NCBI GenBank assembly: GCA_029259655.1
Contig: JAJDET010000058.1
Coordinates: forward strand, 1 to 53,615
DNA length: 53,615 bases
Origin: Planctomycetota bacterium
Lineage (GTDB): Bacteria; Planctomycetota; UBA1135; GCA-002686595
Direction: 5' to 3'
This document shows, piece by piece, positions 9,575 to 18,360 of the stretch; positions within the stretch are counted from its first letter, which is position 1, and every line of letters begins with the position of its first letter. The notes beneath the pieces are model-generated. The model worked only from the letters and a program-made list of their open reading frames with translations. It had not been told where the DNA came from and searched no databases. Made by a program: the position numbers and the translations under genes.

Positions 9575-10174
9575 CTACAGGAGGCTCGCCACCTGGTAGG
9601 CGGCGAAGCGGGCGAACCGGCTCGGTGAGACGAGGGACACCTCCCACGGCTGCGAGCCCCCGTCGACCGCGCCGAAGTAGCGCTCGAGGCCTTCCCTCAC
9701 GCGCGGGTCCGTGGCGTCGAGGTGCACCGAGGCGGACCAGATGACGAGGCCCGTCTCGGCGGCGACCAGGTCCACCTGGGTCGACAGCGACTGTGGTGCG
9801 AACAGCTGCTCGCTCACGACCGTCCCGAACAGGATCGCGTCCAGGTTGTAGCGGCGCGAGGCCTCGATGATCGTCAGGGGTCGATACCAGCCGCGGCGGT
9901 GCGGCTCGCTGCCCCGAACCTCCTCGAGGTCCTGTGCGTCGAGTAGAACGAGCTCGAAGGGTGTGCCCCGGCTGAACTCGCCGTAGAGCGAGAGCTGCAG
10001 ATCCCGCCCGCGCCGGACGTCCACGTCTTCACCCTGGAAGGGCATGACGCCGACACGCTCGACGGCGTAGGTCTCGAAGTCGCTGGCGACCTCCGCGCGG
10101 GCCAGCAACGGCACGTGCGTGGCGGCGCACGACCAGGAGCTCGCGAGGACGAGCACGACGAGGAGAGACCTCAC
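9575..10174 (-). CDS. lipoprotein, CsgG/TolB-N-like fold, in the fliA operon
   Basis: A 199-aa protein from a GTG at 10174 that overlaps the upstream stop (GTGA) and has GGAGGAG just upstream. The N-terminus is hydrophobic and ends in SSWSC, a possible lipobox. The body shows an alternating beta/alpha pattern (ERVGVMPF, FELVLLDAQDLEEV, ASRRYNLDAILFGTV, LVAAETGLVIWSA) reminiscent of the CsgG/FlgT-middle/LpoB-type domains that bind other envelope proteins. Last gene of the fliA cluster. A role in the outer-membrane part of the flagellum is an inference from position and fold impression. Confidence 0.7.
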   Translation of the reverse strand: MRSLLVVLVLASSWSCAATHVPLLARAEVASDFETYAVERVGVMPFQGEDVDVRRGRDLQLSLYGEFSRGTPFELVLLDAQDLEEVRGSEPHRRGWYRPLTIIEASRRYNLDAILFGTVVSEQLFAPQSLSTQVDLVAAETGLVIWSASVHLDATDPRVREGLERYFGAVDGGSQPWEVSLVSPSRFARFAAYQVASLL

Positions 10175-10749
10175 GGAGTCTCCTCCACGGAAGGACTCTT
10201 GGCCTCGACGGCCGCTTTGCCCGTCGTGTACCACTCGAGCTTCGACTCCAGCAGGAGCTTCTCCGACTCGAGCCGTCGAATCTGGGCCGTGACGAGACGC
10301 GCGGTCAGCTCCGCCCGGTCGGCGGTCCAGCGCTCGCGCTCTTCACCGAGCACCTGGAGTGCGGCACGACTCTCCGCGAGCTCTCGACCGAGCCCCTCGA
10401 TCTCGGCCCGTGCTCGCTCGAGCGAAGTCGTCAACGCCGTGACCTCGAGCGAGAGCACGTCGCGCTCGTCGATCGCGCCCTGATAGAGCTCCAGGATGTA
10501 CATCCGCCCGGTCCCCTTCTGCTCGACGTCGTGCGCGGGGCTCCGGTTGCGCTCGACCGTCCCGGGACCCTGTGCGTCCACGACGCCTCCGTCGCGGGCA
10601 TAGAGAGGATGGTCGTAGTCGGCGGATGTTCTCGGGTTGCGGCCCCCCGAGGTCTCGAAGTCGCCGTGCGTCCAGGTACCGGTGGGAGCGAGGCAGGCCC
10701 CGAGCGAGAGCGCCGTGGCGGAGACGATGCAGGCCGTTCGTAGTTTCAC
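10171..10749 (-). CDS. coiled-coil lipoprotein of unknown function
   Basis: A 192-aa protein starting at GTG 10749, with GGAGGAG upstream and a GTGA overlap with the previous gene. The signal ends in LGAC (lipobox), so it is very likely lipidated. Residues ~80-170 are a long heptad-rich helix (repeated E, L and R positions), predicted coiled coil. The segment before it is Gly/Asp/Arg-rich and probably flexible. It overlaps the downstream lipoprotein gene by 4 nt, so the two are made together and may form one envelope complex. Confidence 0.72.
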   Translation of the reverse strand: MKLRTACIVSATALSLGACLAPTGTWTHGDFETSGGRNPRTSADYDHPLYARDGGVVDAQGPGTVERNRSPAHDVEQKGTGRMYILELYQGAIDERDVLSLEVTALTTSLERARAEIEGLGRELAESRAALQVLGEERERWTADRAELTARLVTAQIRRLESEKLLLESKLEWYTTGKAAVEAKSPSVEETP

Positions 10750-11000
10750 GGGAGAGACTCCTCCGAGGGCGATTCCTCGGGCTGGATCGGGGGCTCCGTC
10801 GCATCCGGGGGCGGCGGCGACGCTTCGGTGTACTCGAGCTCGATGACGGAGCTCTCGCCGCAGGAGCAGCGGAACTCGATCGCCCGAACCTCGCCCTCTA
10901 CGCGCAGGAGGTTCGCGACCTTGGCGTGCCCGCGACGGAGACCGACGGGTTGTCGGGCTTCTCCGAGCTGGACTCTGTCCTTCTTGATGATCGGATTCAC
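10746..11000 (-). CDS. small protein with a CxC motif, fliA operon
   Basis: An 84-aa hypothetical protein. The GTG at 11000 starts 1 nt after the stop of the upstream small gene, and its own stop overlaps the next start, so the reading frame is well anchored by coupling. It contains FRCSCGESSVIELEY: two cysteines one residue apart, possibly a metal or redox site. The tail is Pro/Glu-rich and disordered. No signal peptide, so probably cytoplasmic. Function unknown. Confidence 0.6.
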   Translation of the reverse strand: MNPIIKKDRVQLGEARQPVGLRRGHAKVANLLRVEGEVRAIEFRCSCGESSVIELEYTEASPPPPDATEPPIQPEESPSEESLP

Positions 11001-11001
11001 G

Positions 11002-11220
11002 TCATGCCACCACGTCGATGCCGTTCTCCGGACCCTCGTCCCGCGAGGGCGGGGCCGGGAGCTCTTCGGGCTCGCGGGGCCCTTCTCGCACCTCACCCTC
11101 GAGCTCCGAGGTGAAGTCGCGGTGTTCCTCCGCTTCGCGGTCGCGTCGAGGGCGGACCCGGGGCACGCCCGCGGTCGGGAGCGCCCCCGGCTCGATCCGG
11201 CGGATCCTGGCGTCGCTCAT
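11002..11220 (-). CDS. small charged hypothetical protein following fliA
   Basis: A 72-aa protein whose ATG overlaps the fliA stop (ATGA, 11217-11220). Rich in Arg, Glu and Pro, with no hydrophobic segment; probably disordered and cytoplasmic. The tight overlaps on both sides (4 nt with fliA, 1-nt gap to the next gene) are the main evidence that it is translated. No family recognised. Confidence 0.5.
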   Translation of the reverse strand: MSDARIRRIEPGALPTAGVPRVRPRRDREAEEHRDFTSELEGEVREGPREPEELPAPPSRDEGPENGIDVVA

Positions 11221-11957
11221 TCGACCCCTCCTCCGGCCGCCTGGCCCATCTCGCGATTGAGGCGATACAGGGCGCGCGTGTGGATCTGGCTGATGCGCGA
11301 TTCGGTCAGGTCGAGGATCTCGGCGATCTCTTTCAGGAGCAGGTCTTCGCCGTAGTAGAGCGTGATCACCGTCTTCTCCTGTTCCGGCAGACCCTGGATC
11401 ACCTCGACGACGAGCTCCTTCATCTCCTCCCAGGCCGCGGTTCCCTCGGGATCCTCGCTCCTCGGGTCGCAGAGCATCGCGCCGAGCTCGGCGGACGGGC
11501 CGTCGTCGAGCGAGACGACTCCTGCGACCCGCGCGTGCACGAGGGCGTCGTCGACGTCCTGGAGGGTGACGCCGAGGGCCTCGGCAATCTCCTCGGGAGT
11601 GGGCGGAGCACCGTTCTTCTGCTCGAGCTCGCGCACTGTACGGTCGAGCTCGCGTACCTTCTCCCGCCGCCCGCGCGGCAAGAAGTCCAGCCGGCGCAGC
11701 TCGTCGAGGATCGCACCGCGGATCTTGGGGTAGGCGTACGTCGAGAACTTCAGCCCTCGTTCGGCCTCCCAGGAATCGGACGCCATCACGAGTCCGATCA
11801 TCCCGAACGAGAGCAGGTCGTCGCGATCGACGTGGCCCGGCATGTCGAGCACCATCCGACCGACGATGTAGTGCAGGAGGGGGAGGTGGTCGAGGATGAG
11901 TTGGTCTCGCTCGGAGAGCTCCTCCTCGGCGCAATGCGAGGTGTCGGGGATCGTCAT
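11217..11957 (-). CDS. fliA: RNA polymerase sigma-28 factor FliA
   Basis: A 246-aa group-3 sigma factor. Region 2 contains DDLLSFGMIGLV and KFSTYAYPKIRGAILDELR (core binding and -10 recognition, the FliA/WhiG signature). Region 3 includes TPEEIAEALGV. Region 4 has EQEKTVITLYYGEDLLLKE and the helix-turn-helix EIAEILDLTESRISQIH. It should direct late flagellar genes; sites matching its consensus are seen before flgM, fliD and motA. It lies at the 3' side of the export-gene operon, which is where FliA sits in many flagellar clusters. The ATG at 11957 gives the normal family length. Confidence 0.95.
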   Translation of the reverse strand: MTIPDTSHCAEEELSERDQLILDHLPLLHYIVGRMVLDMPGHVDRDDLLSFGMIGLVMASDSWEAERGLKFSTYAYPKIRGAILDELRRLDFLPRGRREKVRELDRTVRELEQKNGAPPTPEEIAEALGVTLQDVDDALVHARVAGVVSLDDGPSAELGAMLCDPRSEDPEGTAAWEEMKELVVEVIQGLPEQEKTVITLYYGEDLLLKEIAEILDLTESRISQIHTRALYRLNREMGQAAGGGVE

Positions 11958-12003
11958 CGGCGACCCCGCCCTTCATCGCGGCCGATGCTGACGGCTCGCG
12001 GCG

Positions 12004-12258
12004 TCACTTCTCGACACCCTCCCGGTCGTTCCGCTCGGCGTCGGCGCTCAGCGCCTGTTCCAGGACCGAGAGTCCGGTCCGCGCCGCCCAGCGAACCAGG
12101 ACGAACGCGATCAACCCCCGCAGCGACGCCACCCATGCGGGTGTGTGCTCCAGGAGCGAGATCAGGGCTACGAGCGCCCCGACGGCGACGGACGATCGAC
12201 TCGCGAGGGCGTGCCATGCAGGGTGCAGGGGGACTGCTCCGGAGCTTCTATCGGCCAT
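12004..12258 (-). CDS. small membrane protein between flhF and fliA
   Basis: An 84-aa protein with two hydrophobic stretches: about residues 24-38 (SVAVGALVALISLLE) and 43-56 (WVASLRGLIAFVLV). No family recognised. It occupies the place usually held by flhG (the MinD-like ATPase) between flhF and fliA. It is 43 nt after the flhF stop and 46 nt before fliA, so it is co-transcribed. Function unknown. Confidence 0.6.
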   Translation of the reverse strand: MADRSSGAVPLHPAWHALASRSSVAVGALVALISLLEHTPAWVASLRGLIAFVLVRWAARTGLSVLEQALSADAERNDREGVEK

Positions 12259-12300
12259 GACCTAATCGAGCTTGAATGGAGGAAATCACGGGCAGCGTCC

Positions 12301-13230
12301 TCACCGAACGCGCCCTCCCAGGACCAGGTCCGCCATCCGGTCGGGGCTCGCGCGGTGGAGGTCGGCGTTGACGTCCTGGCCCGAGCACAGGAAGGCGACG
12401 GGGAGGTCGGCGCGGCCGGCGAACTCGAGTGCGGCGGCTGTCCGCCGCGTCTCGTCGAGCTTGGTCACGATCACGGCCCGCGGCTTCACCGTGGAGAATC
12501 CCCGGAGCACCTCGTCGAGGCTCTCCGGACTGGCCGCCGCCGAAACGGTCAGATAGGCGGTCACGTCGGCGCCGGAGAGGCCGTCACCGAGCACGTCCGC
12601 GAGCTGGTCGAGGTGTTCCCGATCCTTGGGCGAGCGTCCGGTCGTGTCGAGCAAGAACGCGTCGGCGTCGCCGGCGTCGGCGAGCATGGCGGTCAGGTCC
12701 TCGCGATACCGGACGGGAGCGAAGTGGATCCCATCCCGCTTGCATTCGCTCGCGAGGAACTCCGCGCCGCCATGTCGGTTGCTGTCGAGCGTGGCGACGC
12801 GAATCCGACGCCCTGCCCGGAACATGCGCCTGGCGAGCTTCGCGACCGTCGTCGTCTTGCCCGACCCCGTCGGTCCGACCAGCGCGAGGACGCAGGCTCC
12901 CTCGCCGTGTCGAGGCGAAGGTGCGGCCCGGAACGCGTCCGCCAGGACCGACGCAGCCGTGTCGATCGCGAAGGTCCCGTTCACTCCGCTCTCACGCAGC
13001 GCCGAGAGGACGTCCCGCGTCAGGTCGTGCGAAGCTCCGGCCTCGGCCAGGCGCTGCGCGACGTCGCGGGCCCCGGGCTCGAGCTCGGGACCGCCGTCCG
13101 TGACAGAGACGGTGACACCGCCTCCGGGCATCGGTTCGTGTGCGAGCACTACGGCGTTCGCTCCGTGGGTACGGCGCGCACGCTCGAGAGCGTCGCGAAG
13201 GTCATGTCCGCCGACTCGGTGGATCTGCAT
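12301..13230 (-). CDS. flhF: flagellar SRP-type GTPase FlhF
   Basis: A 309-aa protein. The N-terminal B domain is short (MQIHRVGGHDLRDAL start). The P-loop GPTGSGKTTT is at about residues 117-126, followed by DSNRHGG, the DTTGRSPKD switch motif and TKLDE (guanine specificity). FlhF marks the pole or site for flagellar assembly in many bacteria. It is somewhat shorter than typical FlhF (about 370-430 aa), mainly in the B domain. It starts 2 nt from the flhA stop. No FlhG partner is seen next to it. Confidence 0.92.
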   Translation of the reverse strand: MQIHRVGGHDLRDALERARRTHGANAVVLAHEPMPGGGVTVSVTDGGPELEPGARDVAQRLAEAGASHDLTRDVLSALRESGVNGTFAIDTAASVLADAFRAAPSPRHGEGACVLALVGPTGSGKTTTVAKLARRMFRAGRRIRVATLDSNRHGGAEFLASECKRDGIHFAPVRYREDLTAMLADAGDADAFLLDTTGRSPKDREHLDQLADVLGDGLSGADVTAYLTVSAAASPESLDEVLRGFSTVKPRAVIVTKLDETRRTAAALEFAGRADLPVAFLCSGQDVNADLHRASPDRMADLVLGGRVR

Positions 13231-13231
13231 G

Positions 13232-15346
13232 TCAATCCTCCATGCTCACGATCCCGGTCGTCTCGACGGTCTTCGCCGGTACGACCTCGTTGTAGGAGAG
13301 GACAGTGGTCTTGGGCAGCGTCGAGCGCACGAGCTCGCCGACGAATCGGCGCACGTTCGAGCGCACGAGTAGCACGACCTCGGCGCCGCCGCGAGCGGCG
13401 CTGGACAGTGAGTCCGCGATCTTGGAAACGAGCTCCTGGAGCCACACGGGATTCACGGGTTGCGCGTCCGGATCGGACGTGCCTCCGACGGCAGCCGCGA
13501 GCCGCGCCTCCACGGCGGGGTCGAGCGTCACGGCTCGGAGCGTCCCGCGATCGTCCGCGTGCCTGGCGACGAGCACTCGTGCGAGCCGCTGACGGACGAG
13601 CTCGGTGAGGGTCTCCGGATCGCGCGAGCGCGCCACGTTGTCGGCGACGGCCTCGAGGATCGCGGGCATGTTCCGGATAGGCACTCCCTCGACGATCAGG
13701 TTGCGCAGGACCGCCTGGAGCTCGCCGTAGCCGACCTTGTCCGGAACGACCTCCTCGACGAGCGCGGGCGCGACCTTCTTCACGTTCTCGACGAGGGCCT
13801 TGACGTCGTCGCGGTTGAGGATCTCCGCCATCTGCGCGCGCAGCACCTCGGACAGGTGCGTCACGAGAACGCTCGTGGGATCGATGACGGTGAAGCCCTT
13901 GAGCTCGGCCTCGTCACGATCGGACGCGGAAATCCACCAGGCCGGGAGCCCGAAGGCCGGGTCGACGGTCTCCGTTCCCCGCACGGATCCGGTCGCGCTG
14001 CCCCCGTCCATCGCGAGGAACTGGTTCGGTTCGATCGAGCCGCGAGCGACCTCGTGTCCGCCGACCAGGACGCGGTATGCGCTTGGCTCGAGCTGGATGT
14101 TGTCCTTGATCCGCACGGGCGGCACGACGATGCCGTCGTTCGAGGCGAAACGGCGCCGGAGCTGCGCCACGTGTTCGAGCACGCCCTGGCCCTTCTCGTC
14201 CTGGATGAGCGGGATCAGGCGGTAGCCGATCTCGAGCGACACCCTGTCGACGCGCAAGAGCTCGGTGACCGAGTCGGTCTCCGAGGGCGCCTCGGGCTCC
14301 GGTGCTTCCACCTTCTCCGGCATGCCGTTCCCGAGCAGGCTCTCCGCCCCTTCGGCATGGCGAGTCGAGCGCCAGAACAACAAGAGCGCGGAGGCGAACA
14401 GGAAGAACGGCGTCGAGGGCATGCCGGGCAGGAGCCCGAAGACGAACAGCATGCCGCTCACGATCAGGGTCGCTTTCGGTCGGCCGCCGACCTGGGCCAG
14501 CAGGCTCGCACCGAGGCTCTGGTCGGTGCTCGCCTTCGTGACGAGCACGGCCGCTGCCGTCGACACGAAGAGTGCCGGGATCTGCGAGACGAGGCCGTCG
14601 CCGATCGTGAGCATGGAATAGCGCTGACCGGCCTCGGCGAAGTTCAGGTCGTTCATCGTTCCGAGGGCGATGCCACCCAGAAGGTTGAGCGCGGTGATGA
14701 TGAGGCCGGCGATCGCGTCGCCCCGAACGAACTTGCTGGCGCCGTCCATCGCCCCGTAGAACTCGGCCTCGGATGCGATCGAGGAGCGACGGTAGCGAGC
14801 TTCGTCGGAACCGATCAGCCCCGCATTGAGGTCCGCATCGATCGCCATCTGCTTGCCGGGCATGGCGTCGAGCACGAAGCGTGCGGCCACCTCGCTGATC
14901 CGGCCCGACCCCTTCGTGATCACGACGAACTGGATCACGATCAAGATCAAGAACACGACGAGACCGACGGTGAGATCGTCGCCGACGACGTAACGCCCGA
15001 ACGCCGCGATGATCGTGCCGGCCTCGCCCGACGTCAGGATGAGCCGCGTGCTCGCCACGTTGAGCCCGAGCCGGAACAGCGTCGCGAACAGGAGGATCGT
15101 CGGGAACGTCGAGAACTCCGCCGACCCTCGCACGTTCATCGTGACGAGCAGCAAGAGGAGCGAGAGCGTGATGTTCAGGGCGAGCAGGACGTCGAGCGCG
15201 ACCGCCGGGATCGGCGTGACCAGCGTCACCATCAGGCCCAGGACGCCCAGGCCCAGGGCCCAGTCCGAGTAGCGCACGAGGAGGTCCCCGATCTTCGCGA
15301 GCGGGTTCTCCGGCGGTACGCCTTCGGTCTTCTGCGTGTCGGCCAT
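13232..15346 (-). CDS. flhA: flagellar export gate protein FlhA
   Basis: A 704-aa protein of the normal family length. The N-terminal half has about eight membrane segments. The FHIPEP-family signature lies between TM segments (GRISEVAARFVLDAMPGKQ, then DADLNAGLI). The C-terminal half is the cytoplasmic nonameric ring that binds chaperone-substrate pairs (DPTSVLVTHLSEVLR). It works with FlhB, FliPQR and the FliHIJ ATPase encoded on the opposite arm. ATG at 15346, 20 nt after flhB. Confidence 0.97.
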   Translation of the reverse strand: MADTQKTEGVPPENPLAKIGDLLVRYSDWALGLGVLGLMVTLVTPIPAVALDVLLALNITLSLLLLLVTMNVRGSAEFSTFPTILLFATLFRLGLNVASTRLILTSGEAGTIIAAFGRYVVGDDLTVGLVVFLILIVIQFVVITKGSGRISEVAARFVLDAMPGKQMAIDADLNAGLIGSDEARYRRSSIASEAEFYGAMDGASKFVRGDAIAGLIITALNLLGGIALGTMNDLNFAEAGQRYSMLTIGDGLVSQIPALFVSTAAAVLVTKASTDQSLGASLLAQVGGRPKATLIVSGMLFVFGLLPGMPSTPFFLFASALLLFWRSTRHAEGAESLLGNGMPEKVEAPEPEAPSETDSVTELLRVDRVSLEIGYRLIPLIQDEKGQGVLEHVAQLRRRFASNDGIVVPPVRIKDNIQLEPSAYRVLVGGHEVARGSIEPNQFLAMDGGSATGSVRGTETVDPAFGLPAWWISASDRDEAELKGFTVIDPTSVLVTHLSEVLRAQMAEILNRDDVKALVENVKKVAPALVEEVVPDKVGYGELQAVLRNLIVEGVPIRNMPAILEAVADNVARSRDPETLTELVRQRLARVLVARHADDRGTLRAVTLDPAVEARLAAAVGGTSDPDAQPVNPVWLQELVSKIADSLSSAARGGAEVVLLVRSNVRRFVGELVRSTLPKTTVLSYNEVVPAKTVETTGIVSMED

Positions 15347-15366
15347 GTGCTACTCGGTCGCTTTCG

Positions 15367-16467
15367 TCACGCGAGAGCCGCGCTTCCCCGGAGGCTGTAG
15401 ACGTAGTTGAGGACGGCGGCGACGGCGGAGTAGAGGTCCCCGGGGATCTCGTCCCCGATCTCCACCTGTGCGTAGAGCGAGCGCGCGAGGGGGACGTCCT
15501 CGTAGGTGGGAACACCCGACTCGCGCGCGATCTCCTTGATCTTCTGGGCGAGGAAGTCGGCACCCTTCGCGACGACGCGCGGCGCTCCGAGGAGCGGCTC
15601 TCCTGCGGCGTCGCGCGGATAGGAGAGGGCGACGGCGTAGTGGTCCGGGTTCGTGACGACGACGGTCGCGTCGGGCACGTCGCTCATCATCCGCTGCTGC
15701 GCCGCGGCGCGCTGGAGCGAGCGCACGCGCGCCTTCACGTGCGGATCGCCCTCCGTCGTCTTGTGCTCCTCCTTCACCTCCTCTTTCGTCATGCGCATGT
15801 CGCGGTCGTGCTGATAGCGCTGGAAGAGGAGATCCAGCACCGAGAGCAGGACCATCGCGGCGAGCCCGGCCAGCGCGCTACGGATGACGATCTGCCCCAT
15901 GGCGGCGAGCAGCGGTCCGAGCTCGCTCACGCCGACCTGGATGATCTCGGGCAGGTGCAGGACCGCGACGGTGACCACGCTCGCCGCGATCGCCATGATC
16001 TTCGCAGCCGAGAGCCCGGTGCGGACGACGGCCCGGAGGCCGAAGAGCCGCTTGAGTCCCTTCATCGGGTCGAGCTTCGAAAGGTCGGGCGCAACAGCCT
16101 TCGGCGAGACCCGGAAGCCGATCTGACCGTAGCCGACGACCAGCCCCACACCCATGACCGGGAGGAGGAGCACCAGGAGGAACTCTGCCGCGGACGCCAT
16201 CATCTCGCGCAGCATCGCGGCGGCGGCAGGCTCCGTGAGTGTCGTGGTTCCGAGTTCGCCCAGGGAACCGGCGATTCCGGCGACCAGGCTCCCGAGCCTG
16301 GTCGCGAGCGGAGGCCCGCCGATCGCGAAGGCTCCGAAGCCGGCGCACATCATCAGCGCGGCGACGAGCTCCTGCGACATCGCGACCTCACCCTTCTCGC
16401 GCGAGTCCTCGCGTCGCCGTGGGGTCGCCTCTTCGGTCTTCTGGTCCTTCTCGCTCTCTTGTGCCAT
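15367..16467 (-). CDS. flhB: flagellar export switch protein FlhB
   Basis: A 366-aa protein. The N-terminus is charged (EEATPRRREDSREKGEVA, family hallmark). Four membrane segments follow, then the cytoplasmic domain with the self-cleavage site. The site reads NPDH, where NPTH is usual; the Asn-Pro scissile pair and the His are kept. FlhB switches export from rod/hook to filament substrates. Its C-terminus ends in ALPEREG-like context (RSLYAQVEIGDEIPGDLY). Located between fliR and flhA with 6- and 20-nt gaps. Confidence 0.96.
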   Translation of the reverse strand: MAQESEKDQKTEEATPRRREDSREKGEVAMSQELVAALMMCAGFGAFAIGGPPLATRLGSLVAGIAGSLGELGTTTLTEPAAAAMLREMMASAAEFLLVLLLPVMGVGLVVGYGQIGFRVSPKAVAPDLSKLDPMKGLKRLFGLRAVVRTGLSAAKIMAIAASVVTVAVLHLPEIIQVGVSELGPLLAAMGQIVIRSALAGLAAMVLLSVLDLLFQRYQHDRDMRMTKEEVKEEHKTTEGDPHVKARVRSLQRAAAQQRMMSDVPDATVVVTNPDHYAVALSYPRDAAGEPLLGAPRVVAKGADFLAQKIKEIARESGVPTYEDVPLARSLYAQVEIGDEIPGDLYSAVAAVLNYVYSLRGSAALA

Positions 16468-16473
16468 GGGGCG

Positions 16474-17250
16474 TTACTCCGTCCCGAGAGCGAGGAGGCC
16501 GCGGTCGATCCAGAGCTGCATCTCCTGGTAGAGCAACATGAGGACCGGCTCGAGCAGCGGCGCGAAGAGGAAGATCGAGAAGAGGCCCAGGAGCACGCGG
16601 ATGGAGAACGACAACTCCAGGACGTTCAGGTACGGGACGGCGCGCGTGAGGAGCCCGATCAGGATCGACACGAGCGTCAGGAGCACGATGACGGGTGCCG
16701 CGAAGGTGAGCCCCGCGCGGAACATGGCGCCGAAGAGGTCGCGCACGACGTCCGTCAAGCCGTGCTCGAACTCGACGCGCCCGACCGGTGCACGCCGAAA
16801 GGACTCCGAGAGAGCGCGGATGAGCCAGTGGTGCCCGTCGACTGCGAGCAGACCGACGAGGAAGATGTTCTCCCAGATGCGCGTGATGAGCGGGACCTGG
16901 ACTCCGGTATCGGGGTCGATCTGGCTCGCGATCGCGAACCCCATCTCGTGCCCCGTGATCTGACCCGCGACCTTCACGGCGAGCAGGGCGAGCTGCAGGA
17001 CGAAGCCGATCGAGAGGCCGATCATCAGCTCGCGGATGGCCATCGCTCCGAAGATCAGGCCGTCGACCTCGCCGGCGAGCGGCGCGCCGCTCACGCTGTA
17101 GAGGACGCCGGTCAGGATCGCGATCAACGCGACCTTGTAGCCCGAGAATCCCGCGCCCATGAGGAACACGGGCGACGCGAGCACCATGGTGCTCGTCCGC
17201 ACGAGGTAGAGGCCCAGGGCCTCGAGGGTTCCGGGAACGAGATCGGGCAT
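16474..17250 (-). CDS. fliR: flagellar export gate protein FliR
   Basis: A 258-aa very hydrophobic protein with about six membrane segments. Family features: the SPVFLMGAGFSGYKVALIA start region, ELMIGLSIGFVLQL, and the C-terminal FAAPVIVLLTLVSILIGLL-like block. FliR forms the export gate with FliP5 and FliQ4. Normal family length. Separated by 7 nt from fliQ. Confidence 0.94.
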   Translation of the reverse strand: MPDLVPGTLEALGLYLVRTSTMVLASPVFLMGAGFSGYKVALIAILTGVLYSVSGAPLAGEVDGLIFGAMAIRELMIGLSIGFVLQLALLAVKVAGQITGHEMGFAIASQIDPDTGVQVPLITRIWENIFLVGLLAVDGHHWLIRALSESFRRAPVGRVEFEHGLTDVVRDLFGAMFRAGLTFAAPVIVLLTLVSILIGLLTRAVPYLNVLELSFSIRVLLGLFSIFLFAPLLEPVLMLLYQEMQLWIDRGLLALGTE

Positions 17251-17257
17251 CTGCCGC

Positions 17258-17533
17258 CTAGCTCAAGCCGAACGAGTTCAGCTGGTCGAAGATGCGCACG
17301 GCGAAGTCCCGAAGGACACCGAGGGCCGGCGCCATGAGCAGGAGCGTCATCCCGATGACGGCGAACATCTTCGGGATCAAGCTGAGCGTCTGTTCCTGCA
17401 CCGACGTCAGGGCCTGGAAGAGGCTGACCAGGACTCCGACGAAGAGCCCCACGAGGAGCACCGGACCGGAGATGGTCAGCGCGGTCAGGAACAGGTCGCG
17501 CGCGAGATCAATGACTTGAAGGTCGAGATCCAA
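17258..17533 (-). CDS. fliQ: flagellar export gate protein FliQ
   Basis: A 91-aa protein with two membrane hairpin helices, as in all FliQ. Typical features are the VGVLVSLFQALTSVQEQTLS segment joining the helices and the short Asp/Leu N-terminus. The start is a TTG at 17533, with GGAG about 7 nt upstream. Part of the fliOPQR block. Confidence 0.94.
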   Translation of the reverse strand: MDLDLQVIDLARDLFLTALTISGPVLLVGLFVGVLVSLFQALTSVQEQTLSLIPKMFAVIGMTLLLMAPALGVLRDFAVRIFDQLNSFGLS

Positions 17534-17544
17534 GGGGTACTCCG

Positions 17545-18360
17545 TCAGGTGGTGATGAACGATGTGACGAGCGACTGGCAGATGAGGTGCCAGCCGTCGA
17601 CGAGGACGAACAGGAGGATCTTGAACGGCGTCGAGATCATTACCGGCGGCAACATGAACATGCCCATCGAGAGCAGGACGCTGGACACGACCAGGTCGAT
17701 GACGAGGAACGGCAGGAAGAGCAGGAACCCCATCTGGAACGCCGTCTTGAGCTCGGAGAGCACGAACGCCGGAACGACGACGCGGAGCGGCGGTCCGGCT
17801 TCCTCCTCCACCGGTTCCTCGTCGCCGCGTTCGGCCGCGTGGATCTCGCTGAACAGCGCGAGCTCGCTCTCGCGCGTGTTTGCGAGCAGGAACGTCCGCA
17901 ACTCGGACCAGGCGACCTCGCCGGCCTCGGCGGCCGTGAGCGCCCCTTCCGAGTACGGTTGATAGGCGTTGTCGTAGACGCGTTCGGCGACGGGCGCCAT
18001 CACGAACGTCGTCAGGAAGAGCGCCAGCCCGATGATGACCGGGTTCGGTGGCAGCTCGTTCACGGTCAAGGAGCGACGAACGAAGCTCAGGACGATCACG
18101 ATGCGAGTGAAGCTCGTGACCGTGATCAGGATCGCGGGCAGCAGCGATAGCGCCGTCAGCAGGACGGCGATCTCGATCGCAGTGGAGAGTCGGCCGCCTT
18201 CGTCTCCGGTCTCGTCGGCCCCGGGTGCGGGTCCGTCGGGCCTGGCGAGAGCAGCGAACGGGTCCTGACGCTCGGCCTGGGCGGCAACCGGCGAGGCGAT
18301 CGCACTCCCGACGAGAAGGACCGTGACGACGACGACGATCCGGGCGAGGAGGGTCCTCAA
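17545..18360 (-). CDS. fliP: flagellar export gate protein FliP
   Basis: A 271-aa protein. A cleavable signal peptide (hydrophobic stretch ending ASPVAAQA) is followed by the conserved membrane core including SFTRIVIVLSFVRRSL and PPNPVIIGLALFLTTFVM (family signature). A non-conserved acidic loop (ERGDEEPVEEEAGPP) lies between the second and third segments, as in other FliP. The TTG start at 18360 overlaps the fliO stop (TTGA). FliP5 forms the core of the export channel. Confidence 0.95.
   Translation of the reverse strand: MRTLLARIVVVVTVLLVGSAIASPVAAQAERQDPFAALARPDGPAPGADETGDEGGRLSTAIEIAVLLTALSLLPAILITVTSFTRIVIVLSFVRRSLTVNELPPNPVIIGLALFLTTFVMAPVAERVYDNAYQPYSEGALTAAEAGEVAWSELRTFLLANTRESELALFSEIHAAERGDEEPVEEEAGPPLRVVVPAFVLSELKTAFQMGFLLFLPFLVIDLVVSSVLLSMGMFMLPPVMISTPFKILLFVLVDGWHLICQSLVTSFITT

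Noticed and set aside
13460..15400. A long open plus-strand frame opposite flhA, and similar ones opposite flhB/fliR and the RND pump
   Set aside because: Antisense to conserved genes; sequence is His/Arg/Asp-rich with no recognisable domain.
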